Of a stretch of 64,000 bases of DNA, positions 11,668 to 24,100 are shown one piece after another (the first letter of the stretch is position 1; the number at the start of each line of letters is the position of its first letter). This stretch comes from Ditylenchus dipsaci (lineage: Eukaryota; Nematoda; Chromadorea; Rhabditida; Anguinidae), in contig SADC01001283.1 in the NCBI GenBank assembly GCA_004194705.1, positions 930,001 to 994,000 of the forward strand, given 5' to 3'. The notes beneath the pieces are model-generated. The model had not been told where the DNA came from. It worked only from the letters and a program-made list of their open reading frames with translations, and searched no databases. The translations under genes were made by a program, and so were the position numbers.

Positions 11668-12170
11668 GAAAGATATGCTAAACTGGGCAAAGAACTTTGT
11701 GAAATTAGTAAGGACTTAAAGACAGCCAATTTTCCATTGCATGCCGGATTACTAAATGAAAATTTCGACCAAGAGCTACGGTAATAATTATGATTTATCA
11801 ATATACTTTTCTAGACTGTACAAAAAGGTGTTCAGTTCACAAGCCAGTTATCTGCATAAACAATTGAAATACCTGTTGCAAGAGGGCAATGCAACACCCA
11901 AACTAGAGGTGGATGTCCGGCTCGGCAAGCTCAAATCAAGAAGGTCAAATGGAATGATGCAAACATGGTGGCAACTTGTGATTTACTGGTTTCAGGGGGT
12001 GTCCCCTTCGACACATACCATCAACAATGTAATTTTGGATATTTTTCGCCTTTAAAAGTTGTTGATGATTTTTTTATCTAGTGAAGAAGTTCGACTGCTC
12101 GGAGAGATGCAATTCGGTCTGGCCAACTGATTTCATTGCTTATAGATGTACGACATGTGCTTACAACCCG
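11668..12170 (+). CDS. UBR3: UBR3 exons: N-terminus and first half of UBR box
   Basis: Exons 11668-11780 (ERYAKLGKELCEISKDL...), 11815-12028 and 12082-12170, with introns of 34 and 53 bp. The second exon opens in the frame LYKKVFSSQASYLHKQ but is expected to end in another frame (NMVATCDLLVSGGVPF). A one-base discrepancy or unrecognised splice therefore lies near 11900-11940. The third exon encodes KKFDCSERCNSVWPTDFIAY and then RCTTCAYNP, the start of the zinc-binding UBR box that recognises N-degrons. Confidence 0.8.
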
Positions 12171-15100
12171 GTTGGATATTTTGACCATGACTTTATGGTG
12201 CTATTGCGCTTTAGTAGTTTAATAGAAGTCTAGTAGTCCAAAAACTTCAGTAGCCCAACCAGAGTTTTGTAGTCCAATATATTTTTTGTATAATAAGTAA
12301 ATAATTAGTACTCAAAATTAATTACAGTCGAGTCTCGATATAGTGGCACCCCTCAAGTTCGTTCCCGCCAAGGACCCGAAGATTTTTTTAGCTCGATTTT
12401 TGAAGGCTTTTGCGGAACCTGATCCGTCAGTCTAGTCCCAAATATCGCAAGGATTCAAATTTTACCGGTCGTTTCTAAAAATAGTCAGAGTTTTCCCGAA
12501 AAGACCCGCGGTCTCGATATAGTGGCACCCCTTTTTGAAAATAGGGTGCCACTATATCGAGACTCGCGGGTCTTTTTGGCAAAACTCTGACTATTTTTGG
12601 AAACGACCGGTAAAATCGGAATCCTTGCGATATTTGGACTAGACTGACGGATCAGGTTCCGCAAAAACCTTCGAAAATCGAGCTAAAAAAAATCGTCGGA
12701 CCCTTGGCGGAACGAACTTGAGGGGGTGCCACTATATCGAGACTCGACTGTATTAACTATTTTAATTCTTGCTGTATATTTAAGAGCTACTTTTTTAAAA
12801 AAATAACTACTGAGATTTTTTCGAAAAAAAACAAAGGGCTGTTAAAAATAGCTGCAACTCGTGATAAAAACGACCCTTAATATAAAAAAAGATACAATTA
12901 AATAACATATTAAACAACCATCATAAATCATAAAAGAGAAAATCATAAAAGGCGTCATAAGTGAGATCAGAGAAGAAAAAATTCGGAAAATTTGGCAAGA
13001 ATTTGAAAAAATCTTACAAAATATTACAGTCCACTCTCGATAAAGTGTAGCTCGCGGTGATCGGAAAAATATACACTATATCGAGGGTACACTATAAGCC
13101 AGTTTGGCTTAGAGCTGACTAAGTGAGGTTGAAAAAAATATACACTATATCGAGATCTACACTGTACCCAGGGTACACTGTATCGAGAGTTGACTGTAAC
13201 ATATTTTAGGTGGCGGTTTATCAGGGGTAATTTTATTGGACGGGATCGGCTGAAGGTGGCGGTTGATCTGAACTCCACTTTACTAAGCTTCCATTGTTAA
13301 ACTACTAAAGTGCATTAACGCAATTTTATTTTTTGTTTTTACACAAATAGTGTTTAGTGCATGTCCTTGTGCTCAGACTGTGTGAGTTAGACGTTTAAAA
13401 TCTTCTCAGAAAAATATGAACGAAAAACCCAAAAATTAAATGGTCCGGTTGAAGAATTGGTAGTTGAACAATATGTATAGAGTCCAAAATACAGTGAAAT
13501 ACAAGGTGTGGCAATTTTTTAGGAATTTGATTTGCTCATATCTTTTTTCTGTTTTTTGTTCAACAAGTTTTTTGTCGTTTGTTTTTGCTTTGAAAATGGT
13601 CGTCAACTTCTCGAAATGACCTGACAAATGTTTATCGCCAAATGTTGCCTTTTTTAAAATAATACAAGCAAGTATACTGCTTGAAAGAGGAAAAATAGGT
13701 ACAAAACAAAAACAAAATGCTTTCGAGTGGAATTTCTAACAACAAAAAATTTGTGCAGAAAATTTCTCAGTAAAAAACATATGAGAAAATCAAATTCCTA
13801 AAAAGTTGCCACACCCTGTACAAATAAACTACAAAATACAGGGTGTAAATTTTAAAATCTCTATATAGTATTTGGACTATGTTGGTCTGTCATTCCGTTA
13901 CGTTTTTTTATTAATCAACTTTTTTCGAGGATTTCGAACAGAAAGTCAACGTCACGTTGTTGAAAACTTCTTGGCCACATTTTGAGCTATTAAGCAGTAT
14001 AATTTATCAACTCTTCAGCGATGAGTATCAATTTAAAGCCACAAGGTCATAGATTTTTCATGAAAAATTTCACCTTTCGGGCACAATCTTCAAATCTGTT
14101 TGAATTTTCAAGTTATCAAGTCGGATAACGTTACGGCATAGAACAACTTTTTAGCTACATTTTTAGCTATTTAACAGATCGATTCAGAAATTGTTTCTAG
14201 ATGAGTATAAAATTTAAGCTTCAAGGTGCCAGGCTCTCCATTCAAAATTGAACTTTTTGGTAACATTTCTGATTTTTTTAATGTTTTGTTACCACGTCTG
14301 AAAAAACTGAAAGTTACGCTCTAAAGCAACTTCTTAGCTACATTTTAAGCTATCGCACGCCTTAGTGCAGCGGTTTTTCCGAGACGAGTATCAATTTTTA
14401 AGTCTCAAAGGGCCAGGTTGCACTTTTTGGGCATTCTTTTTTTGAATCTTTTTCCGAGCTTAAGAAAAAAATTTAATAGAAGCGCCTGTTATGCTCCTAA
14501 AATGTTTTCGTCTGACAAATTTTCGTTTTATCATCCCATTTAGACGAATGAACATCTATTTGAAAGCTCTGAGTTTCGACTCTGTAATGGTATTTTTCAT
14601 TTTGCATTTTTGTCTAGTTCTGACTATCAAGAATTAGTTTAAAAAAAAGACATGTTATTCTTTAACGAAAGTTTATAGGTCTTGATCATAGTGACCACGC
14701 CGTCCTAACTTTTTTCATCGCCGTCCTGCATTTTAACAATATTTTTCATTATGGACCGCCTTTTTTTATTTTACAACATATAATCAGTTTTATTTTTATA
14801 CTTAATTTTAGGCGACCGTCCAAGTTTTCTTTCATTTTCATTTCAAAAAATGAGGCCGTCCTAATTCAACCGACTTTTTTGAAAATTTTTGTGTGAAATT
14901 AGGACGGCCCCATTTTTTTGAAATAAAAATGAAAGAAACTTGGACGGTCGCCTAAAAATAAAGTATAAAAATAAAAACTGATTATATGTTGTAAAATAAA
15001 AAAAGGCGGTCCATAATGAAAAATATTGTTAAAATGCAGGACGGCGATGAAAAAAATTAGGACGGCGTAGGACGGCGTGGTCACTATGGTCTTGATACTA

Positions 15101-18100
15101 GCACCGCTTTTATCAATTCAAAGGCAAACATGGCCCTTACAATCATTTAAAGCATTCTTAATTATTTTTTAAGTAATTATTCAGATGGTGGGTCCAGAAT
15201 CAGCTTGGAATCTCACTATTTCTCGCTCATCCGATTTGACTCATATGGACTTCTTTTTGAGCCTTTTTGGGGTTAATTCACATTAGCAATGAATCCATGC
15301 GATTGGACCGAGATCGCAAGCTAATTCTGGATCTGCCATCTAAATAATCACTTGAAGAATGATTTATAATGCTTTAAATGATTATTAGGGGCATGTTTGC
15401 CTTTGAATTGAGAAAAATGGTGTTAATGTTGAGACTTGTAAATTTGTTCAATAAAATAAAATAATAATATAAAAAATTTTGAAACTAAACGAGAAAATAA
15501 TACAAAACCAAATAAATCATTACAGAGTCAAAACTCAGAGCTTTCAAATGGATGGTCATCCGCCTAAATGGGATAATAAAACAAACAGGTCTCTCACAAT
15601 GAGCGGGTGTAGGTGCGTGCGGGTGCAGGTCGAGGTCGATATCATGTTCTTACGGTGAGAAGTGTAATGTGGATGCAGGTGTTGGTGTAGGTGGATATGC
15701 TCTCACATCAACCAACAGCTACACCTCGACCAGTATATTGACCCACAGCTGCACCATGACATCACCCTCGGCTGATTAGACCGTTTTTACATTTTGCATC
15801 ACAGTTTTGTGAAATGATTTCCCAGGTAAAATTCAATTTGAAAAACATATGTAAAAAAGATTTGACATATTGTTTATGAAAACGGCTGAATCAAGCCTAG
15901 GTGGATGTCTGGGTGGATGTTTTCAAATTGAATTCAAAAACATCGCCGAGGGTGATGTAAATTTTTGTTTATGTTGATTTTCTTTTCAAACACCACTCCT
16001 TGACCTAGTTTAATACGCTGAGCACACATCTAGCATTATTCTCGACATTAACCTTCAAAACTGCTTATAAAAATTAAAATTTCAGATATCATTCTTTCCA
16101 ATAACTTTAGATGTAGAGCGTGAAGCTGCAAACCTTTGGCCGAATATTACAATCTGTAAAAGCTTTTTAATTAATTTGTTAGAAAAAATTCCAAAATATC
16201 CCAAAAATGATCTCTGGGGACCAAGGCAAAGAAATTTTTCGGCCAAAAGTTTGCAGCTTCACGCTCTACATTAAAAGTTATTGGGAAACTTTCAGTTCGT
16301 GTTCTCTACGTGTTCCCGGCGCCAGCCGCATTCGCGGCTTGTCCAAACACCGGAATGTCGACATCGAAATCCTATAAACGCTTTGGGTATCACTACAGTG
16401 GTACAACTAAAGCTCACTCCTCGGTACCCTTCTCCTGAGCAGCCAACCTGGGTACACTTTGGAAATCCCCGCCTGAGTACAACCCACCTGCTTACCCTCA
16501 ATGAATACCCCTTAAAGAACCATAGCCGTCGCCGACAACAAGAATTTCAAATGTTTGAATTCGCGCAGGACAGTTCTCTTTCGTCTCGCACTGTACTCTT
16601 TTGACTGGCTTAAAAGGACTCAAAAGAGTACAATGAAAGACGAAAGAGAACTGTCCCGCGCCAATTCAAACATTTGAAATTCTCGTTGTCGGCGACGGCT
16701 ATGGTCCTTTAAAGATATGAATAAATAATAAAAAGGGAGAATTAGCCACTGAAACTAATAAAAAATATACCTTTACTTTGAAAAACAAAACAAAAACAAG
16801 CAAAATTGCATTGTGAAAATACCTCGACCGCGACCTTTGCCTCGACCTGTATCTACACCCGACATTGTAAGAACATATCGACCTCCACCTCAACCTCCCC
16901 CTGGACTGCGACCACACCCGCTCACTGTAAGAGCCCTGAAAAATTTCCGGACTGAAACAATTTTAATATTTGAAATTTAAACCCTGCAAAGTGCGCTTTT
17001 TTTGACTTCCTCAGCGACAGCACTATATCGAGAGTTTACTGTATGTAAGGCGGGAATAACTTTAAAATTTAAAAAAGGCCCTTGTGTATGTTTGCCTTGC
17101 AAACCCGAATTCCTGACAATAGATTAGTGTTCGGCATGGTCTGTTTGCTTATAAAAATTATATATTAACCTCAGTCACTCATATTTTGAATTTGACTCGA
17201 TACAAAAAAATTAAATCTATTTTTAAATTCAGTGAACTGTCGATATTTTCGTAAATTTTTTTCGGACTTTTTTAGTTTAAATATCAGGTTGTTCAGAAAG
17301 TTGTCGAACACCCATGACCACCCATTGTTTTGATTCTTTTAGCTTTTTTATTCGCTGTAACAATTACATTATATCGATTGAGTAACAAATTATTTGTCCT
17401 CGATTTGCCCTCCTCCCCTTAAAAATCCGAAAAAATAAAATTTGAAATCCCCAAATAAGGATAATTCTCATAAATAAGGACGTCCGGCAACCCTGGCTTC
17501 ACATAAAATTTATGTTTCAGTTTCTGAATGCTAATCACGAAGGGCATGACTTCAACAGATTTTTCTCTTTAGCAGGTATGTGCTCGCAACTATAAAAATG
17601 ATCTAGGACTATATATTAAGGTGGGGCTTGTGATTGTGGCAATGAAGATGTGTTGAACCCAAAAGGGTACTTTTTAACAGCAAACATTCCAGAAGCTACA
17701 AAATTTGTTTAGTTTCTGCACAAAACATGGTCCAAACAGAGAGAAACAGGGCCCAGTACCCGTGGAGCTAACTGGTTGGCTTTTCCATTTTCTCGGTTTT
17801 GACTTAAATCAAATTTTTTTCAGCCACTCTAGAATTTTTATTAATGAAATTGTTTGTGCGGTTGCTAAACACTTGTCGAGCTTGGGTACCTGTTCCACTA
17901 TTTAAAAAAAATATATATTTTCATTTGGTGTTTTGTAGGAGCATCGGCGGTCCCAATTTATGAGTGCCCACCACAACATCCCTTACACAGGCCAAACTCA
18001 AATGGAATACATTTCTAAAATCATCTATGATGAAGCGGAAGGCATTGTTCTCTTCATTCAGGTAAATTTAGGACTTTTTGGATTACGCCATAAGAAGAAA

Positions 18101-21100
18101 TCTGACCATGTTTTTAATCTCTCAAAAAGTATTTATCACTAAAATAGCCGCCCCCAAATAAATGACTTCTGGCACTTAATAAAAGATTGCTCGCACTAAT
18201 TTTTTGCTAATTTGCTGTTTTTTTTAAGTTACAGCTCTACGAAAAGTATAAAATTTTTTGCACAAATGCATGTAGACATAAAAAATCGACCTCATATTAA
18301 AAATCAGCAAAAAAATGGCACCGGACAGTGCTTTAAAGTCACATAAAAAGAACTTTTGAACTGTCTACCAAAAGAAAAATGAGCCCAAGATTGTCTTAAA
18401 GGACCATACTTGTTGATGCAAATGAGAATTTGACAAATTTAAATGCGCGCGGGACACTTCTCTTTCGTCTCTCACTGTACTCTTTCGAGTCGCTCAAAAT
18501 AACTCTAAAGAGTAGAGTGCGAGACGAAAGAGAACTGTCCCGCGCGCATTTGAATTTGTCAAATTCTCATTTGCATCAACAAGTATGGTCCTTTAAAAAA
18601 CAGTTTAACTTCAATTCCTTTCAACACAAAAAAACATTCAAATGAATAATTTTCGAATTTTTCAACACGAAAACGGTTGGCTGTGATTTCTGTCGATTCT
18701 GACTCAGAATCGCACGCTAAGCACGATGGTTTTCGTGGTTTTATAAAGTTTAGTCAAGAAATCTTTTCTAGGGCCTTCTGAAAGTCTGGAGTTTTTTAGA
18801 TTTTCGTCTTGGCGCGAAAGTATAAAAAATTGTCGTAGCTCTTTATGAACTGGAGATCTGTGCGAAAATTTTCTATAATTTTCGTAGAGCTGTAACTTTC
18901 AAAAAGCAGCCTGAATTGATTCTTTTTATTTTTACCCATGATTATTATTGTGAATGTAGGCAAACGACATACCATTAAAGAGCCCAGACAACGAGCTTTC
19001 TTTTAAGCCTAAAATAAAATGCTGAGCTTAACAATTTCACTGCTTGCCAGTCTCAAGAAAAAAACCATTCATTTTTCAATGAGTTTTCGTGAAAATTGGG
19101 GTATTTGAGGGCATTACACTTATGTCCGGGGGTCCGGTTCATGTGATATTCGTGCTAAGCACGTTCTGAAACCCTTATAGGAACCATTATTCCCGTCGGG
19201 AATCCCCGCGTTAAGATTTATCTCAAATTTTTTAAATTTTTGCACTAGCATGTAGTTCTAGATTTTGGCTTTCCAATAAGCTATCAAACTCTGCTAAACA
19301 AGAGTGAGAGGTTTTTGAGAAAAAACGTCAATTTTTCGAGAACCTCTTGATCTCTACATTGATGAAATCATTTAGCAAAGTTTAATAGCTTATTAGAAAG
19401 CCAAAATCTAGAGCTACATTTGAATGCAAAAAATTTAAAATAATCTTCGAGTCCCACTACAAGCATATTTATTTTTTCCGACTTTTTCTTATTGTTTTTC
19501 TTTTCTAATCAATACTTTTTTCAAATTTTCACGTCTTAATGATCCATTTTTTCGTTGAAGTAAAATTTTCACATTTAATTGTCATAAATATCTTATTGAT
19601 AACTCATCAGAAAGCCAATAATCTGCGCTTTCTTTTAAGTCATAAATTACAGTATTCGATAATAGAAATTGACGAGATCTGCCATCTTGAAGTTGTATAC
19701 GCGAACATCTTGACTTGGTTGATCGTAGGAGCAGCTGACTCGCAAAAAGTGTTTTTTTAATTTTTTTCACTATCGTGTGTTCAGCGTGAAATTCTGCACC
19801 AGGATGTGCTCTCAGGACAATCAGGCATTCCAGTGTTAAGAAAAACGAAAGAAGAAATCATTTATTTAGTACCATAATTTAATATTATCTTTCTTAATTA
19901 TAATATCTTTATAATATCTAATTCCCTGTAATAACTCCACAATTTCAGCATTTTGTCGACTTAGGAGGTCCTATCATCGATGTAGTGGCCCAAATTTTGC
20001 TAGACGAGCAATTATACACATCACTCAAAACCCAGGAAGATAACCCAGGTGAAGAAGATAATACAATCCAATAATCCAAAAAATACCCCAAGCTCCAAAA
20101 TTTTAAACCCACTTCATATTTTTAGATGCCTTTTTGGAAGACTTGTGTGCAAGCTCCAACTATTTCGACCAAGATTTACAAACTTTATCTCCACTTCAAT
20201 TTCCCTTTTCCTGCTCCAAGTGGCCAAATCGGCAGGCATAGACGTAAATTCTGAAGATGATGCAATAGAGTACGGCTGTTTGCTGGATGAATGCTTTTTC
20301 TACCTGATCCGCCTAAATTTCCCACAAACTCTAATCAATTTGCTGTTGTGCATACTGTCCAATTCCAAATACAAGGTGGTGTAGTGTAAATTTGTAACTT
20401 TTGACATTTTTTAAAAAAGTTTTAGAAATTTATTTAATTCATTACTAATTTCAGACCAAATTTTCATGCAGGTATGGTTTTGTGTGAAAAAAACGGAGAA
20501 AGCTTTATTAAGTCTGAGTCGCGTTGTAGAGTCGAGTGTTTTTTTAGTAACGGAATCAGCTAAAAGTTCGACTTTCCAGTTTTTGATACCCGGAGTGAAA
20601 ATTTCGAGTTCTGCGTAAAAACAGTCGTGGCAGTTTTTCTCCCAAATTTTTTTGTTATTAGCGAAACCATTATTCTGAGACAACAAAGTAGTTGGAATTT
20701 TCTCAGACAATATGTTGAAAAATGACTTTATTCCGACTCATGCTCATATCTCAGCAACCAATGATAATAAAAAATATAACTTTTTTTTCGGATCTCCAAA
20801 AAATTCACCTACTCGCTGTCTCAGTGTCTTTTGGCTAAAAATTAAATGAAACCACCACAAACTGTCCTGTGCCCGAGAAAGGGTAAAAAGATTCAAAGTT
20901 AGCGAGGAAACAGGCTTGAGCCACTATATTGGGACTCAACTGTACACGAAAATTGACGATTTTCAGATTCTTCGAGAACTACCCTCTAATCCTTGATCTG
21001 ATGCACAATTTGGTGCAGCAATTACCTCAGGGATCCAATGAACCAGCTGAGCTCACAAACCGTATTATTCATGTAACACTTTTTGCTAAAAAAAACTTGT

Positions 21101-24100
21101 TTAATTATCCAAAATGTGGTTTCTAGATTTCAGTGCAGGTAGAAACATAATTTAGCTGAGCTCTGAAGCAAAAATACTCCATATTCAGATTTGCTCAAGT
21201 GCCAATATTTGCCGGATGCTGCAGGAAACAATCTTGGTGACTGAAAAAATATTAGACAATACCATCAAAGTGTTTTACTGGGACACCAAAATACTTCAAC
21301 TTAGCCATTGTGAGTGAAAAAAATTAGTTTCTTACAGCAGTCAAAATTACCACTAGCAAGAATATTTAGAGACCCGCATAAGCGCTCCTTGTACCGAGGG
21401 GATTCTGCTTAAGCTGCCACTTAAAAAATAGCAAAAGTTTATCTTGTCCTTTTCTGAGATATTAAGGAAGAGAGCCAGGTTGTTAGTCAAATCGCAGTAA
21501 AAAAAAATAATTTATGGCCAGGATTTTAATGGAACCAACCATTGAATTAATTGTACTTTAGTAGTCCAAAAGTATTTCAGTAGTCCAATAGAAAATTTAG
21601 TAGTCCATACGTATATCATTCAAAAAAATCAATTATGAAAAAATTCAAAAAGGGAATACAGTCTACTCTCGGTTATCCGACACCCCTAAGGGCCGGCCCT
21701 TAGGTGTCGGATAACCGAGAGTGTCGTATAACCGAAGTGTCGGATAACCGAGAGAAGGAATCCATAACAAGGCCAACCTGTCGGTTAACCGAGAGTTTTC
21801 TTTTATTCATCAAACAAAATGAAGAATTCATAATACAACCAAACAATTTATAACAAAATATTGATAACATTCAAATATCAAACGAGAAGTAATCAGTTAG
21901 TTTCTTTTGAGTTGTATTCTTGGCTCGGAGCTGGTAGAACGCTTCGTCGAGAGTATCACTGCATTTGAGAATGGACAGATCTGCGAAATTCTTTTCTGTG
22001 TAGCGGCGAACAATTTCCATGGCTTTGAGAGCTTCGATGCTGGTGATTGGCGGCTCGACTGGATCGACGTCTTCTACGTCCACATCCATGGTTTCACTGT
22101 CGGCCAGCTGGCTGTTGTTTGCTGCTATTTCCTCCACAATATCCTCCAGAGTTTGTGCGCCGTCTAAAGCCACAAGAATATATACCAAAGCATGGATAGA
22201 TCCCAATGATAAAAACAAACCTGTGACCACTTCGTCATCAATGTGCAAGTAGTCTTCCATCTCTCCTTCTTCGAAGTCGCCAAGGTCTTGAAGTCGCGCC
22301 CATGCCAGCAGTAGTTCATCCACAGCGTCGTCATCTTCTTCAGCTGGAGGGACGTCATCAATTTTGAAAGCAGCGTGTCGGAAGCAGTTGGCAATGGTTG
22401 ACGACTTGACTTCTCCCCAAGACTTTCGGAGGCAGTGAAGCGCATTCAGCAGATTGAAGAGGAAGTCTTGTTTGGAGTCGATGGCCTTGATGCGATCTCT
22501 GAGCAAGAAACGACGATAGTGGGCTTTAAGATTCTGGATGATGCCCTGATCCATTGGCTGGAAAAGGAGATTGGTAAAAAAAGTTGTTTAAACAATAAAA
22601 AACAACAACCTGAGAAAGAGCAGTTGTGTTGGGCAGAAAAAAACGGATCGTGATGTTGGAGAAGGTGAGCCTGAGCGGATGAGCGGAGCAGTTATCGACA
22701 TAGAGCATGACCTTTCTTCCCTCTTTCTTCAGCTTCTTGTTCCACCTTGCAGCCAAGTCTCGAATGCGGCACCAGTCATCCAGGCCTTTTGTTGGCAATG
22801 TATTCGACCGGCACATTGGCTTTTTTGAAGCATCGAGGATTGAGAGACTTGCCAATGACCAAAAGAGGCAGTTTTTCGGTTCCAGACATGTTGGCTCCCA
22901 CGAGAATTGTAATCCTTTCCTTTGACTTCTTCCCATTGGTACAATTTTCACCTAAAAATAAATAAAATAAATTTAATAAAAAACAAATTAAATAACAAAT
23001 AAAAAAAACCAACCCTTGAATGCCATCGTCTTGTTCGGTAGCAACTGCCAGAAAAGTGCTGTTTCATCCACATTGAAGACGTCGTCGGCAGAGAACTTGG
23101 CCAATTCATCGCGCAAGACGGTTTGCTGCCATTCTTTGAGAGAGCCCACATCGATCGCACCAGCTTCACCTTGATTGGATCGGAAAGTGATGGAGTGACG
23201 GTGCTTGAAGTTGGTGAGCCAGCCTTCGCTTCCTTGGAACCCATGGATTTTGAGCAGCGCAGCGATCTCCTTTGCTTTCTCCTGGAAAAATGCGATGATC
23301 CAAGAAAGAGTAATAGAAACAATAATAAAATAAATAAATTTACTTTCATAAGCTCACCGGTGACTGGAATGTTCTGGCACCTGACTTGCTTGAGCCATAC
23401 CACCAGGGCTTCTTCCATCTCTGTGTGCTGACCAGTTTGCATTCTTTGTCGCTTTGCACTGCCACCATCATCAATTGCGTGCTTAATCGCCACCTTGTCA
23501 TTGAGAATTCCGATCAGTGTCCCCTCGGAATGCCAAATTGCTTGGCCAATTGCGACTGGTTGTTGTTTTTTTGCCGCTGCATCGATGATCGTTTTCTTCA
23601 TTTCAAGAGAAACGGCCTTGTGCTTTCTGGTGCTCATCTGAAACAAAAATAAAAATTAGAGAAAGAAAAACAAGCACAAAAAACAACAAATTAAATGAAA
23701 AACGTCAATTTCAAAAGATTTTTGTCAGCGTAAAGAAAAAAATTTTTGGGTGTCGGATAACCGAGAGACAGTTTCTCTGTGCGGACTGTCCTAGGGGTGT
23801 CGGATAATTAAGATAATCAATACAGGCCGTGGTGAAAAAAGAGACTTTGGGCATTTTTGATAAAGATTCTTGCTCGGAATTAGGAAAGTGAAAGGTAAGT
23901 CTGTGCGCACATGTCTAACTTTGAAAGCTCAGGGCTTGGGGGCTTGGAGTTGAGATGCGCACACCCACATACCGTAGATACGGGCGACGATGAATTCATC
24001 TGCAGCCAATTCATCTGCAAGTTCGAATCATAATAGCAGAGACATCATTTTTATAAGTAGGTACAACTCCGGAGGAAACATAAACTTTATGTTTTTATTC

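Noticed and set aside
19785..19850. Possible UBR3 exon (REILHQDVLSGQSG)
   Set aside because: It has a TTCAG acceptor, but IVLFIQ at 18061 joins HFVDLGG at 19949 in phase with family-like length, leaving no place for it.
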